The notes beneath the pieces were generated by a model. It did not search any database. It had not been told where the DNA came from and saw nothing but the letters and a program-made list of their open reading frames with translations. The translations under genes and the position numbers were made by a program. DNA of 64,000 bases, taken from assembly GCA_046734335.1 (NCBI GenBank), contig JBKPRA010000010.1, forward strand, positions 1 to 64,000. Direction: 5' to 3'. Positions 56,695 through 64,000 of the stretch are shown in pieces. How positions within the stretch are numbered: the first letter of the stretch is position 1; every line of letters starts with the position of its first letter. The DNA comes from DATBLE01 sp046734335 (GTDB lineage Bacteria > Actinomycetota > Thermoleophilia > Gaiellales > Gaiellaceae).

Positions 56695-58080
56695 GGGACT
56701 GTCTCCGACGGGGACTGTCCTCTCGGAACCGCTCCGTCGTGGATCCGCCGCCGGTCCGGCGCGACCGACCACACTGACCCCGCCGAAGTAGTGGTGGCGC
56801 GTGGGCCAGCGACGAACCGTCAGGCCGCGGCGCTCCAGCTCGGCGAGCGCTGCCGTGTCGGCACCGGGCTCGGCGTTCACCGTCGTCCCGACGCGATGGA
56901 CGCGAGGGCGGTCGACGGCGTTCTGAGGCGGCAGGCCCTCGTCGAGGATGGCGGAGGCGACCCCCACGAGCGCCGTTCGCAGCCGCGTGCCCCCGGCCGC
57001 GCCGATCGCCAGTGCCGGTCGGTCGCCGTCCAGGGCGATGCTCGGCGCCATCATGCTCTGCATCCGTGTACCGGGCTCGAGGGGCCCGACGAGCAGGTCG
57101 ACCTCGCCGAGCATGCTGTTCAGGTGCAGGTCGAGGCCGGGGACCCAGTCGCCGGAGCCGAGGCCAAGACTCGTGGTCAGGACGCACGCGTTGCCCTCGC
57201 CGTCGACCGTCACCAGGTTGGTCGTGTGCCCGTCGGGCCCGCTGTGGATCAGTGCGTCGAGCAGCGCCAGCGTGCGTCCGGTCTCGTCGAGCCCGGCGAG
57301 ACGCGGAAGGCGCTCGAGCGCCCGAGCGATGCCCGCCAGCCCGCCGCGGGTCAGGAACCGCGTCCCGGCGTACGCGACCTCGACGGGCTCGGCCCAGATT
57401 GCCTCGTACGCCGACAGATCCTCGGGTGTGACCGCACCGTCACGCTCGGACACGAGCGCGAGCAGCGACTGCGCGATCGAGCCGCGGTAGACGCTTGCGG
57501 CGCCCTCTTCCGCGACCAACTCCAGCGCCCGGACAAGCCCCGGTTGGTCGATCCGCTCGCCCGGCCGCAGCAGCCTTCCTCCCGGCGCGTAGATCCGTCC
57601 GCCCTCGCGCATCGTCATCACCGGCTCGAGCATCGCGAGGCAGGCGACATGAGCGGGCGGCATCGGCACGCCCTCCCGGGCCAATCGCAGTGCAGGCGCG
57701 CACAGCTCAGCCCATGGCAACCGGCCGTGAGCACGCCAGAGCGCCTCGAGCCCCGCGGGGACACCCGGAACGGCAAAGGACGCGGCACCCACGGCGTAGT
57801 GGACGAGCTCCTCGCCGAAGGGCACATCCAGCTCGACGAGCGGAGCGCCCGTCCCGCTCGGGACCGCGCAGAAGCAGTCGAGGTTTCGGACGACGCCAGC
57901 TGTCGCGTCGAGGTAGATCGCATGTCCGCCGCCGAGCAGCCCGGTCATCACCGTCTCGGCGACGCACGAGGCGAGGCAGGCCGCGACCGCAGCGTCCGCC
58001 GCCGTGCCGCGGGCCTCGAGGATCTCGATCCCGGCGGCGGTCGTGGCCGAATGGCCCGCGGCGACGGCTGCCGGCAGCAC
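56692..58080 (-). CDS. Gamma-glutamyltransferase family protein, short form
   Basis: 462 residues from GTG 58080, no signal peptide. N-terminal GHSATTAAGIEILEARGTAADAAVAA, autoprocessing/catalytic Thr286 in DGHTTNLVTVDGEGNA, PGTRMQSMMAPSIALDGD, and AIGAAGGTR matching the GGT/Ntn-hydrolase family. TTN replaces the usual TTH after the nucleophile, and about 80-100 residues are missing compared with secreted GGTs. A cytoplasmic amidohydrolase or cephalosporin-acylase-like enzyme is an alternative. Confidence 0.85.
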   Translation of the reverse strand: MLPAAVAAGHSATTAAGIEILEARGTAADAAVAACLASCVAETVMTGLLGGGHAIYLDATAGVVRNLDCFCAVPSGTGAPLVELDVPFGEELVHYAVGAASFAVPGVPAGLEALWRAHGRLPWAELCAPALRLAREGVPMPPAHVACLAMLEPVMTMREGGRIYAPGGRLLRPGERIDQPGLVRALELVAEEGAASVYRGSIAQSLLALVSERDGAVTPEDLSAYEAIWAEPVEVAYAGTRFLTRGGLAGIARALERLPRLAGLDETGRTLALLDALIHSGPDGHTTNLVTVDGEGNACVLTTSLGLGSGDWVPGLDLHLNSMLGEVDLLVGPLEPGTRMQSMMAPSIALDGDRPALAIGAAGGTRLRTALVGVASAILDEGLPPQNAVDRPRVHRVGTTVNAEPGADTAALAELERRGLTVRRWPTRHHYFGGVSVVGRAGPAADPRRSGSERTVPVGDSP

Positions 58081-58086
58081 CCTGCT

Positions 58087-58092
58087 AGCCTA
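58087..58092 (-). promoter_or_regulatory. TAGGCT -10 element, leaderless type
   Basis: On the minus strand TAGGCT ends six bases before GTG 58080, no RBS. Same layout as at 15402, 53503, 56689 and 63068. Confidence 0.5.
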
Positions 58093-58171
58093 TGGCGCAG
58101 ACCGCGACCTCGGCCGTGCGTCCGCTTCCGACGGCGCGCTGGGATCGCGGAGACGTCTACCTGGAGGTTGT

Positions 58172-58441
58172 ATGACTCTGACCAAGGAAGCCAAGCTGGA
58201 GATCGTCGGTAAGCACGGCCGGCACGAGGGTGACACCGGTTCGCCGGAGGTGCAGATCGCCCTCCTAACCACCCGGATCAACGAGCTCACCGAGCATCTG
58301 CGCACGCACGCGAAGGATCACTACTCGCGCCGCGGCCTGCTCAAGCTCGTCGGGCGCCGCCGCCGGCTGCTCGACTACCTCCAGCGCACGAACCTCGAGA
58401 GCTACCGCGCCCTGATCAAGGAGCTCGGCCTGCGGAGATAG
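58172..58441 (+). CDS. rpsO: Ribosomal protein uS15
   Basis: 89 residues with GGAGG before the ATG. HEGDTGSPEVQIALLTTRINELTEHL, HYSRRGLLKLVGRRRRLLDYL are the S15 signature. Binds 16S rRNA helix 22 early in 30S assembly. Followed after 105 bp by pnp, a conserved pair. Confidence 0.97.
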   Translation: MTLTKEAKLEIVGKHGRHEGDTGSPEVQIALLTTRINELTEHLRTHAKDHYSRRGLLKLVGRRRRLLDYLQRTNLESYRALIKELGLRR

Positions 58442-58462
58442 GCTTTCGACAGGACAAAAGGG

Positions 58463-58538
58463 GAGTGGAAGTTTGAGCGAGCGCCGGCCTCGATCGTCGG
58501 GCCCTCACTCAAACTCCCACTCTCCACGAAGAGTGGAG
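58463..58538 (+). promoter_or_regulatory. Structured pnp leader: long stem and SD-sequestering hairpin
   Basis: Stem 1: 58463-58477 (GAGTGGAAGTTTGAG) pairs with 58508-58522 (CTCAAACTCCCACTC), 14 pairs and one A-C mismatch. Stem 2: CTCCAC (58522-58527) pairs with GTGGAG (58533-58538), covering part of the SD GGAGG of pnp. The first is a likely RNase III-type target; the second can close the ribosome site. Confidence 0.7.
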
Positions 58539-58546
58539 GAATACGA

Positions 58547-61051
58547 ATGAGTGTTGCAAGCGGAGTGGAGGACAGGGTCGGCCCTGCCTCCATCGACTAC
58601 CGCCTGTCCGCGGTCTCGCTGACCGTCGGCAACCAGGAGATCAGCTTCGAGACGGGCAAGCTCGCCAAGCAGGCCGACGGCGCGGTCGTCATCCGCTCCG
58701 GCGAGACAATGGTGCTCGCGACCGCCCAGGGGCGGATGGAGACGCGCGAGGGCGCGGACTTCTTCCCGCTGACGGTCGACGTCGAGGAGCGGATGTACGC
58801 CGCCGGGAAGATCCCCGGCGGTTTTTTCAAGCGGGAGGGCCGCCCCACCGAGCGGGCGATCCTGACCGCGCGCATGATCGACCGCCCGATCCGCCCGCTC
58901 TGGCCGAAGGGCTTCCGGAACGAGGTGCAGGTGATCTGCACGGTTCTGTCCGCCGATCTCGTCACTCCGCATGACATCCTCTGCATCAACGGGGCGTCCG
59001 CGGCGCTGATGATCTCGCCGCTGCCCTTCGCCGGGCCTGTCGGCGCGGTGCGGATGGGCAGGATCGACGGCAAGCTCGTCGTCAACCCGACGCTGCAGGA
59101 GTCCGAGGAGCAGTCGACCCTCGACCTGATCGTCGTCGGCACGCTCGACGGCCTGACGATGGTCGAGGCCGGCGCCGACGAGATCCCCGAGGACGAGCTG
59201 CTCGAGGCGCTCGAGACGGCGCATGCGGAGATCAAGCGGCTCTGCGAGGCGCAGATCGAGCTCGCACAGCAGGCCGGCAAGCCGAAGTGGCTGGACCCGT
59301 CGCTGACCGACGAGCTGAAGAGCTCGCACGGCGACCGCGTCCGTCAACGGATCGCCGCCGAGGGTCTTCGCGAAGCGGCTGCTGCAACCGAGGAGATCTT
59401 CGCTGAGCTCTGTCCCGAGATCAGCATGGATTCCACCGAGGAGGACATCACCCGGCAGGTGCAGGTCCGCCAGAGCCTGAATACGCTGCTCGAGACCCTG
59501 CGGCTGGAGGCGGTCGAGAAGGCGGTCCGCGACCAGTTCGAGTCCGACCTCCGCGCGCTGACCGACGCCGAGCAGGACTCGAAGGAGCTCAAGTCCGCAA
59601 AACGGAGCCTGCTTTTCGACAGGATCATTGAGGGCGTCGACCTGCCGTTCCCGGTCGGGGCGGCGACGGCCGAGGGCGAGACCGCGGTCAAGGACACCAT
59701 GACGAAGCAGTTCGTCAAGCGCGCGGCCGAGGCGATCTACAAGGACCTCGTCCGCAAGAAGATCGCGGTCGACAAGCGGCGGCCCGACGGCCGCGGCACC
59801 GAGGAGATCCGCCCGATCGAGTGCGAGGTCGGCGTCTCCCCGCGCACCCACGGGTCAGCTCTTTTCACCCGCGGGCAGACACAGATCATGAGCCTGCTGA
59901 CGCTCGGTACCGCCAAGGAGGGGCAACGGATCGACGACCTCTCCCTGGAGACCGACCGCCGCTACATGCACCACTACAACTTCCCGCCGTACTCGGTCGG
60001 CGAGACCGGCTTCATGCGCGGGCCGAAGCGTCGCGACATCGGTCACGGCGCGCTCGCGCAGCGCTCGCTCGAGCCGATGATCCCGGCGGCGGAGGACTTC
60101 CCGTACACGATCCGCATCGTCTCCGAGACGCTGGAGTCCAACGGATCGTCCTCGATGGGCTCCGTCTGTGGCTCGACCCTCGCCCTGATGGACGCCGGCG
60201 TGCCGATCAAGGCGCCCGTCTCCGGCATCGCGATGGGCCTCGTCAAGGAGGGCGACGACTACGTGATCCTGACCGACATCCAGGGTGCGGAGGACCACCT
60301 CGGCGACATGGACTTCAAGGTCGCCGGCACGCGCGACGGCGTGACCGCGCTCCAGATGGACATCAAGATCACCGGTGTCACGCAGGAGATCATGCGTCAG
60401 GCGCTCACGCAGGCCAAGCAGGCGCGTGAGTTCATCCTCGACCGGATGGCCGGGACGATCTCGGAGACCCGCACCGAGCTGTCCGAGAACGCTCCGCGGA
60501 TCTCGACCGTCAAGATCGACCCCGAGAAGATCGGCATGGTGATCGGCAAGGGCGGCGAGACGATCCGGGCGCTCGAGTCCGAGAACGACGTGCAGATCGA
60601 CATCGAGGAGGACGGGACGATCCTGATCTACGCGACCGACGGTACGAAGTCCAGCACGGCGATCGCCGCGATCGAGTCGATCACGAAGGAGCCCGAGGTC
60701 GGCGACACGTACACCGGCAAGGTTGTCAAGACCACCCAGTTCGGCGCCTTCGTCGAGCTGAAGAAGGGCACCGACGGCCTGCTGCACGTCTCGAACGTCG
60801 GCCCCGGCCGCGTCGGCCACATCGAGGACGTGATCGAGCGCGGGGACGTGCTCGACGTGACCGTCCAGGAGGTCGACAAGGCGCGCGGCCGGATCGGCCT
60901 GAAGCTGGTCGCCAAGCACGAGAACGGCTCGCTCGTCCAGCCCGAGGAGCTGATCGAACGCGCCAAGGACGCGCCTCCTCGCCCGCGCGAGGAGGAGCGC
61001 CCACGCGGCGGCGACCGCCGCGGCGGCCGGGACCGCGGCCCGCGCAGATAG
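58547..61051 (+). CDS. pnp: Polynucleotide phosphorylase
   Basis: 834 residues. RNase PH domain 1, helical linker, RNase PH domain 2 (RTHGSALFTRGQTQIMS; SNGSSSMGSVCGSTLALMDAG), KH (near 650-700, MVIGKGGETIRAL) and S1 (about 718-790, GKVVKTTQFGAFVEL), then an Arg/Gly tail. It degrades RNA 3'-5' using phosphate. It is about 100 residues longer than E. coli PNPase, mostly in the linker between PH domains (about 230-410). Starts after the structured leader. Confidence 0.96.
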   Translation: MSVASGVEDRVGPASIDYRLSAVSLTVGNQEISFETGKLAKQADGAVVIRSGETMVLATAQGRMETREGADFFPLTVDVEERMYAAGKIPGGFFKREGRPTERAILTARMIDRPIRPLWPKGFRNEVQVICTVLSADLVTPHDILCINGASAALMISPLPFAGPVGAVRMGRIDGKLVVNPTLQESEEQSTLDLIVVGTLDGLTMVEAGADEIPEDELLEALETAHAEIKRLCEAQIELAQQAGKPKWLDPSLTDELKSSHGDRVRQRIAAEGLREAAAATEEIFAELCPEISMDSTEEDITRQVQVRQSLNTLLETLRLEAVEKAVRDQFESDLRALTDAEQDSKELKSAKRSLLFDRIIEGVDLPFPVGAATAEGETAVKDTMTKQFVKRAAEAIYKDLVRKKIAVDKRRPDGRGTEEIRPIECEVGVSPRTHGSALFTRGQTQIMSLLTLGTAKEGQRIDDLSLETDRRYMHHYNFPPYSVGETGFMRGPKRRDIGHGALAQRSLEPMIPAAEDFPYTIRIVSETLESNGSSSMGSVCGSTLALMDAGVPIKAPVSGIAMGLVKEGDDYVILTDIQGAEDHLGDMDFKVAGTRDGVTALQMDIKITGVTQEIMRQALTQAKQAREFILDRMAGTISETRTELSENAPRISTVKIDPEKIGMVIGKGGETIRALESENDVQIDIEEDGTILIYATDGTKSSTAIAAIESITKEPEVGDTYTGKVVKTTQFGAFVELKKGTDGLLHVSNVGPGRVGHIEDVIERGDVLDVTVQEVDKARGRIGLKLVAKHENGSLVQPEELIERAKDAPPRPREEERPRGGDRRGGRDRGPRR

Positions 61052-61059
61052 GAGCAGGA

Positions 61060-61548
61060 GTGCCGGCACGGACCGGGGCGCCGACATTGTCGAGCGCCTC
61101 GGCCCGAGCCGCCGGCGTGGCCGTGATCCGGCTCGCCCTCGGCGTCGGCTTCGTGGCAGGCGCCCTGGTTCGCGGCCTCGACCGTGGCCCGGCTCTGCTG
61201 GCCGCGGTCGTCGGCGCGGTCGTGCTGGTGATAATCGCCCTCGGCCCGCGTGGCCGGGACCGGCGGGACGACCTCGGTGGCGCGCTGCCCGTGCCGGCGG
61301 GGGCCCGATTCGACCCGGCCTGGCTCGGCGTCCTGCAGGCGTGCGTCCCCAGCACCGTCGGCGTGGCTGCGATGGCCGGCGTCGGCCTGATCTTCTCCAC
61401 GGCGCTCGCGTCCCTGCTCGGCGGCGTCCTGCTCGCGCTGGGCGGCCTGGCTTCCGTCGCCTGGGCACAGCTCTCGGCCCGGGAGCGCGGAGAGCGGCGC
61501 CGCTACTGGATTGAGCGCGGCCCGAGCCCGCGCGTCTTCGTGAACTAG
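61060..61548 (+). CDS. Four-TM membrane protein, unknown
   Basis: 162 residues from GTG 61060, eight bases after the pnp stop with AGGAG before it. Four hydrophobic segments (VIRLALGVGFVAGALV; LLAAVVGAVVLVIIAL; PSTVGVAAMAGVGLIF; LLGGVLLALGGLASVAW) and a basic C-terminal tail. Possibly co-transcribed with pnp. No family recognised. Its end overlaps the convergent exporter gene by four bases. Confidence 0.7.
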   Translation: MPARTGAPTLSSASARAAGVAVIRLALGVGFVAGALVRGLDRGPALLAAVVGAVVLVIIALGPRGRDRRDDLGGALPVPAGARFDPAWLGVLQACVPSTVGVAAMAGVGLIFSTALASLLGGVLLALGGLASVAWAQLSARERGERRRYWIERGPSPRVFVN

Positions 61549-62999
61549 GAGGTCGGCTCCACCGCGACCGTGCCGAGTTCCTCGCGGTGGATCATGGTCA
61601 GCGTCGCGATCAGCGCCAGCACTGCGAAGCCGACAGCGACCCAGAAGGCGAGCGTGAACCCGCTCGTCAGCGCCGCAGCACGCGACTCGCCCTCGGCGAG
61701 CAGATCGGACGTCCGGTTGGTCGCGACCGTCGAGAAGAGGGCGACGCCGAGCGCGCCACCGATCTGCTGCGAGGTGTTGAAGAGACCGGAGGCCAGGCCG
61801 GCCTCCTGCGGCGCGACACCCGCCAGGGCGGCGATCGACATCGGTACGAACGAGAATCCGAGCCCGACGCCGATCGCGAGGAAGCCGGGGAGGAGGTCGA
61901 CCGCATAGGAGCCGTCGGCCGAGACCTGTGTGAACCACACATTGCCGAGCCCCATCAGCGTGACGCCGGCAATCATCACCGGCTTCACGCCTACCTTCGT
62001 CACGAGCGCCTGGGCGACGCCGGCCGACACGATCGCAGTCAGGGCGACGGCGAGGTACCCAGCTCCGGTCTGGAGCGCCGAGAGCCCGAGAACCTGCTGC
62101 ATATAGAGCGAGAGCATGAAGAACATCGCGAACGTCAGCCCGCCGACGAGGAAACTGACGACGTTGGCGCCGGTCAGCGTCCGCAACCTGGTGAAGATGC
62201 CGAGTGGGACGAGTGGGGCCTGCGAGCGGTGCTCCACCGCGATGAAGGCGACGTGGAGCGCTGCCGAGGCGATCAGGATCCCGATGGTCTGGGCCGATCC
62301 CCAGCCGACGCGATTCGCCTGGGTGAGGGCGAAGACGAGCAGTGAGAGTGCGCTCGTGATGAGAACGGCGCCGAGCGCGTCGAAATGGCGAGTTGCGGAG
62401 CCGGCGCGGCTCTCCTTGACGATCGAGCGGGTGGTCAAGAGCACGGCGGCGCCGACCGGCACGTTCACGAAGAAGATCCACTCCCAGCCGAGCGCCTTGG
62501 TCAGGATCCCGCCGAGCAGCACGCCGACCGCGGCGCCGCTGCCTCCCATCGCACCCCAGATCCCGAGCGCCTTGTTGCGCTCCGCCCCCTCGTCGAACGT
62601 GGTCGTGATAATCGAGAGCGCCGCAGGGGAGAGGATGGCGGCGCCCAGGCCCTGGACGGCGCGGGCGCCGATCAGCATGCCCTCGGAGCCGGAGAGGCCG
62701 CACGCGAGGGAGGCGAGGGTGAACAGGGCGACGCCGCTCATGAAGACCACGCGACGCCCGAGCACGTCGGCCACGCGCCCACCGAGAAGCAGGAAGCCGC
62801 CGAAGGTCAGCGCGTACGCGCTCAGCACCCACTGCAGGTCGTCCGGCGAGAAATGCAGGTCTTCCTGGATCGACGGCAGAGCGACGTTCACGATCGAGAC
62901 GTCGAGTATCACCATGAAGTAGGCCGAGCACAGAAGGGCCAGCGCCCACCAGCGCCGCGGGTCGGGTCCCGTGCGTGCGAGATCTGCCGTGGCTTCCAC
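61545..62999 (-). CDS. MFS multidrug exporter, DHA2 (EmrB/QacA) family
   Basis: 484 residues from GTG 62999 with GGAAGGAGG upstream. Fourteen predicted TM helices; motif D1 in VILDVSIVNVALPSIQEDL, motif A-like GGRVADVLGRRVVF, and RAVQGLGAAILSPAALSII (motif C-type). Proton-driven export of lipophilic drugs or metabolites from the plasma membrane. No adjacent TetR/MarR regulator. Confidence 0.9.
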   Translation of the reverse strand: MEATADLARTGPDPRRWWALALLCSAYFMVILDVSIVNVALPSIQEDLHFSPDDLQWVLSAYALTFGGFLLLGGRVADVLGRRVVFMSGVALFTLASLACGLSGSEGMLIGARAVQGLGAAILSPAALSIITTTFDEGAERNKALGIWGAMGGSGAAVGVLLGGILTKALGWEWIFFVNVPVGAAVLLTTRSIVKESRAGSATRHFDALGAVLITSALSLLVFALTQANRVGWGSAQTIGILIASAALHVAFIAVEHRSQAPLVPLGIFTRLRTLTGANVVSFLVGGLTFAMFFMLSLYMQQVLGLSALQTGAGYLAVALTAIVSAGVAQALVTKVGVKPVMIAGVTLMGLGNVWFTQVSADGSYAVDLLPGFLAIGVGLGFSFVPMSIAALAGVAPQEAGLASGLFNTSQQIGGALGVALFSTVATNRTSDLLAEGESRAAALTSGFTLAFWVAVGFAVLALIATLTMIHREELGTVAVEPTS

Positions 63000-63067
63000 G
63001 AGCTGCGCCTCCTTCCCGTCGTTCCTGGCCCCTAAACGGGAGCTGCGGGCGAAGTATTCCGCAGCTG

Positions 63068-63073
63068 TACCAT
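63068..63073 (+). promoter_or_regulatory. TACCAT -10 element, leaderless type
   Basis: TACCAT ends six bases before GTG 63080, with no RBS between. Confidence 0.5.
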
Positions 63074-63079
63074 CCGCCG

Positions 63080-64000
63080 GTGCAGGAATACGTCCTCTCC
63101 GAGCTCGACTCGGGCGAACGGCTGATCACCGAGCGGGTCGACAGCGTCCGCTCAGTGTCGCTCGGGTTCTGGATCGGCGCCGGCGCGCGCGACGAGCCCG
63201 ACGCAAAGGCGGGGGTCTCCCACTTCATCGAGCACCTGCTGTTCAAGGGCACGCGCTCGTACGAGGCGCAGCAGATCGCGGAGATCTTCGACGAGATGGG
63301 CGGCGAGCTGAACGCGGCAACGTCCCGCGAGCACACGGTCGTGTACGCACGCGTTCCCGACCGCCATCTCGAGGACGCACTGGACGTGATGGCCGACATG
63401 GTCTTCTCGCCGGCCTTCGCCGACATCGACTCGGAGCGGGAGGTCGTCCTGGAGGAGATTGCGATGGTCGAGGACGCGCCGCAGGATCTCGTCCACGACC
63501 TGCTTTCCGAGGCCGTTTTCTCGAGCCACCCACTCGGCCGTCCCGTGATCGGCCGCGCCGAGGTGATCTCCTCGATCAGCCGCCGATCGATCTCCGCGTA
63601 CCACAGACGCGCCTACGTCGCCGGGAACGTCGTCCTCGCCGCAGCCGGCAACCTCGAGCACGATCCACTGCTGCGCTTGCTCGAGCGCGCGGCGCGCGAG
63701 CGCGCCGAGCCGCCCGCGCAGCACACACGCGTGCGTTCGCCGCTCGTCCGTGAGCCGTCACCGAGCCTGCGCTTCCAGCAGAAGGACACGGAGCAGTTCC
63801 ACGTCTGTGTCGGGGCCCCAGGCATCGCCCGCTCCGACCGGCGGCGGTTCGCGGCGTCGCTGCTCGACGCGATCCTGGGCGGGTCGGCATCCTCGCGCCT
63901 CTTCCAGGAGATCCGTGAGAAGCGGGGGATGGCCTACACGGTCTACAGCTTCGGCTCGCAGTACACGGATTCGGGCCTGATCGGGATCTACGTCGGCACG
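63080..64000 (+). CDS. M16 family zinc peptidase (pitrilysin type), N-terminal part
   Basis: 307 residues visible, open to the window end. Inverted zinc motif HFIEH (48-52) in GVSHFIEHLLFKGT, downstream Glu in REVVLEEIAMVEDAPQD, and YVAGNVVLAAAGN plus REKRGMAYTVYSF in the second half. Such peptidases (about 420 residues) commonly follow pnp in actinobacteria and Firmicutes. Processing of exported or membrane peptides is likely; substrate unknown. Confidence 0.9.
   Translation, partial: MQEYVLSELDSGERLITERVDSVRSVSLGFWIGAGARDEPDAKAGVSHFIEHLLFKGTRSYEAQQIAEIFDEMGGELNAATSREHTVVYARVPDRHLEDALDVMADMVFSPAFADIDSEREVVLEEIAMVEDAPQDLVHDLLSEAVFSSHPLGRPVIGRAEVISSISRRSISAYHRRAYVAGNVVLAAAGNLEHDPLLRLLERAARERAEPPAQHTRVRSPLVREPSPSLRFQQKDTEQFHVCVGAPGIARSDRRRFAASLLDAILGGSASSRLFQEIREKRGMAYTVYSFGSQYTDSGLIGIYVGT

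Overview
This 64 kb window is high-GC chromosomal DNA from an actinobacterium. The gene set (actinobacterial mIHF, an F420-type luciferase-like oxidoreductase, DUF2630, CsbD, frequent GTG/TTG starts, 4-bp stop/start overlaps, the pyrR-to-coaBC gene order) suggests the class Thermoleophilia (Gaiella/Solirubrobacter-like). That placement is inference from gene content. I see no insertion sequence, phage, CRISPR array or replication origin.

Region by region. (1) 1-15 kb is loosely packed accessory sequence: a truncated membrane protein, a cyclic-nucleotide-domain/thioredoxin-reductase fusion, an alpha/beta hydrolase, a membrane protein with a 36-residue Pro/Ser/Thr repeat, a decayed animal-type haem peroxidase, CsbD, an RsbW-like ATPase, a large exported dimethylformamidase-beta-like protein, a shikimate-kinase-like protein, a luciferase-like oxidoreductase, a HIT protein and CorA. 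(2) 15.3-21.9 kb holds tRNA-Arg(CCG), a dgcA-dgcN-like pair for D-glutamate catabolism, an SOS-controlled LysM protein, ribonuclease Z and small exported or rhodanese proteins. (3) 22-32.9 kb is a continuous pyrimidine operon (pyrR-pyrB-pyrC-carA-carB-pyrK-pyrD) behind a PyrR-type RNA hairpin. It is followed by mihF-gmk-rpoZ-coaBC with its own promoter; neither pyrF nor pyrE is present. (4) 32.8-37.3 kb has htpX-lemA, a nucleotidyltransferase, a TPR protein, dtd, and a BNR-propeller/MoaD pair. (5) 37.5-41.6 kb is rimP-nusA-ylxR-infB. (6) 41.7-53.2 kb is a maltodextrin unit (lacI-type repressor, malEFG, GH13 enzyme, msmK-type ATPase, exported amylase, GH77 enzyme). It sits between infB and the usual downstream partners. 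(7) 53.2-61.1 kb resumes the translation/RNA-decay operon: DUF503, rbfA, nrnA, truB, ribF, then rpsO-pnp. (8) The right end carries a DHA2 drug exporter and the start of an M16 peptidase.

The genes form four readable programmes: de novo UMP synthesis controlled by PyrR; transcription/translation/RNA turnover; extracellular starch breakdown with maltodextrin uptake and intracellular processing under one LacI-type regulator; and DNA-damage-induced division control through two LexA boxes. A second theme is transcription start architecture. At least six genes have a TANNNT hexamer ending 6-7 nt before the start codon with no Shine-Dalgarno sequence, as expected for leaderless mRNAs. Other genes (pnp, rimP, pyrR, malE/malF) are preceded by well-formed hairpins that look regulatory.
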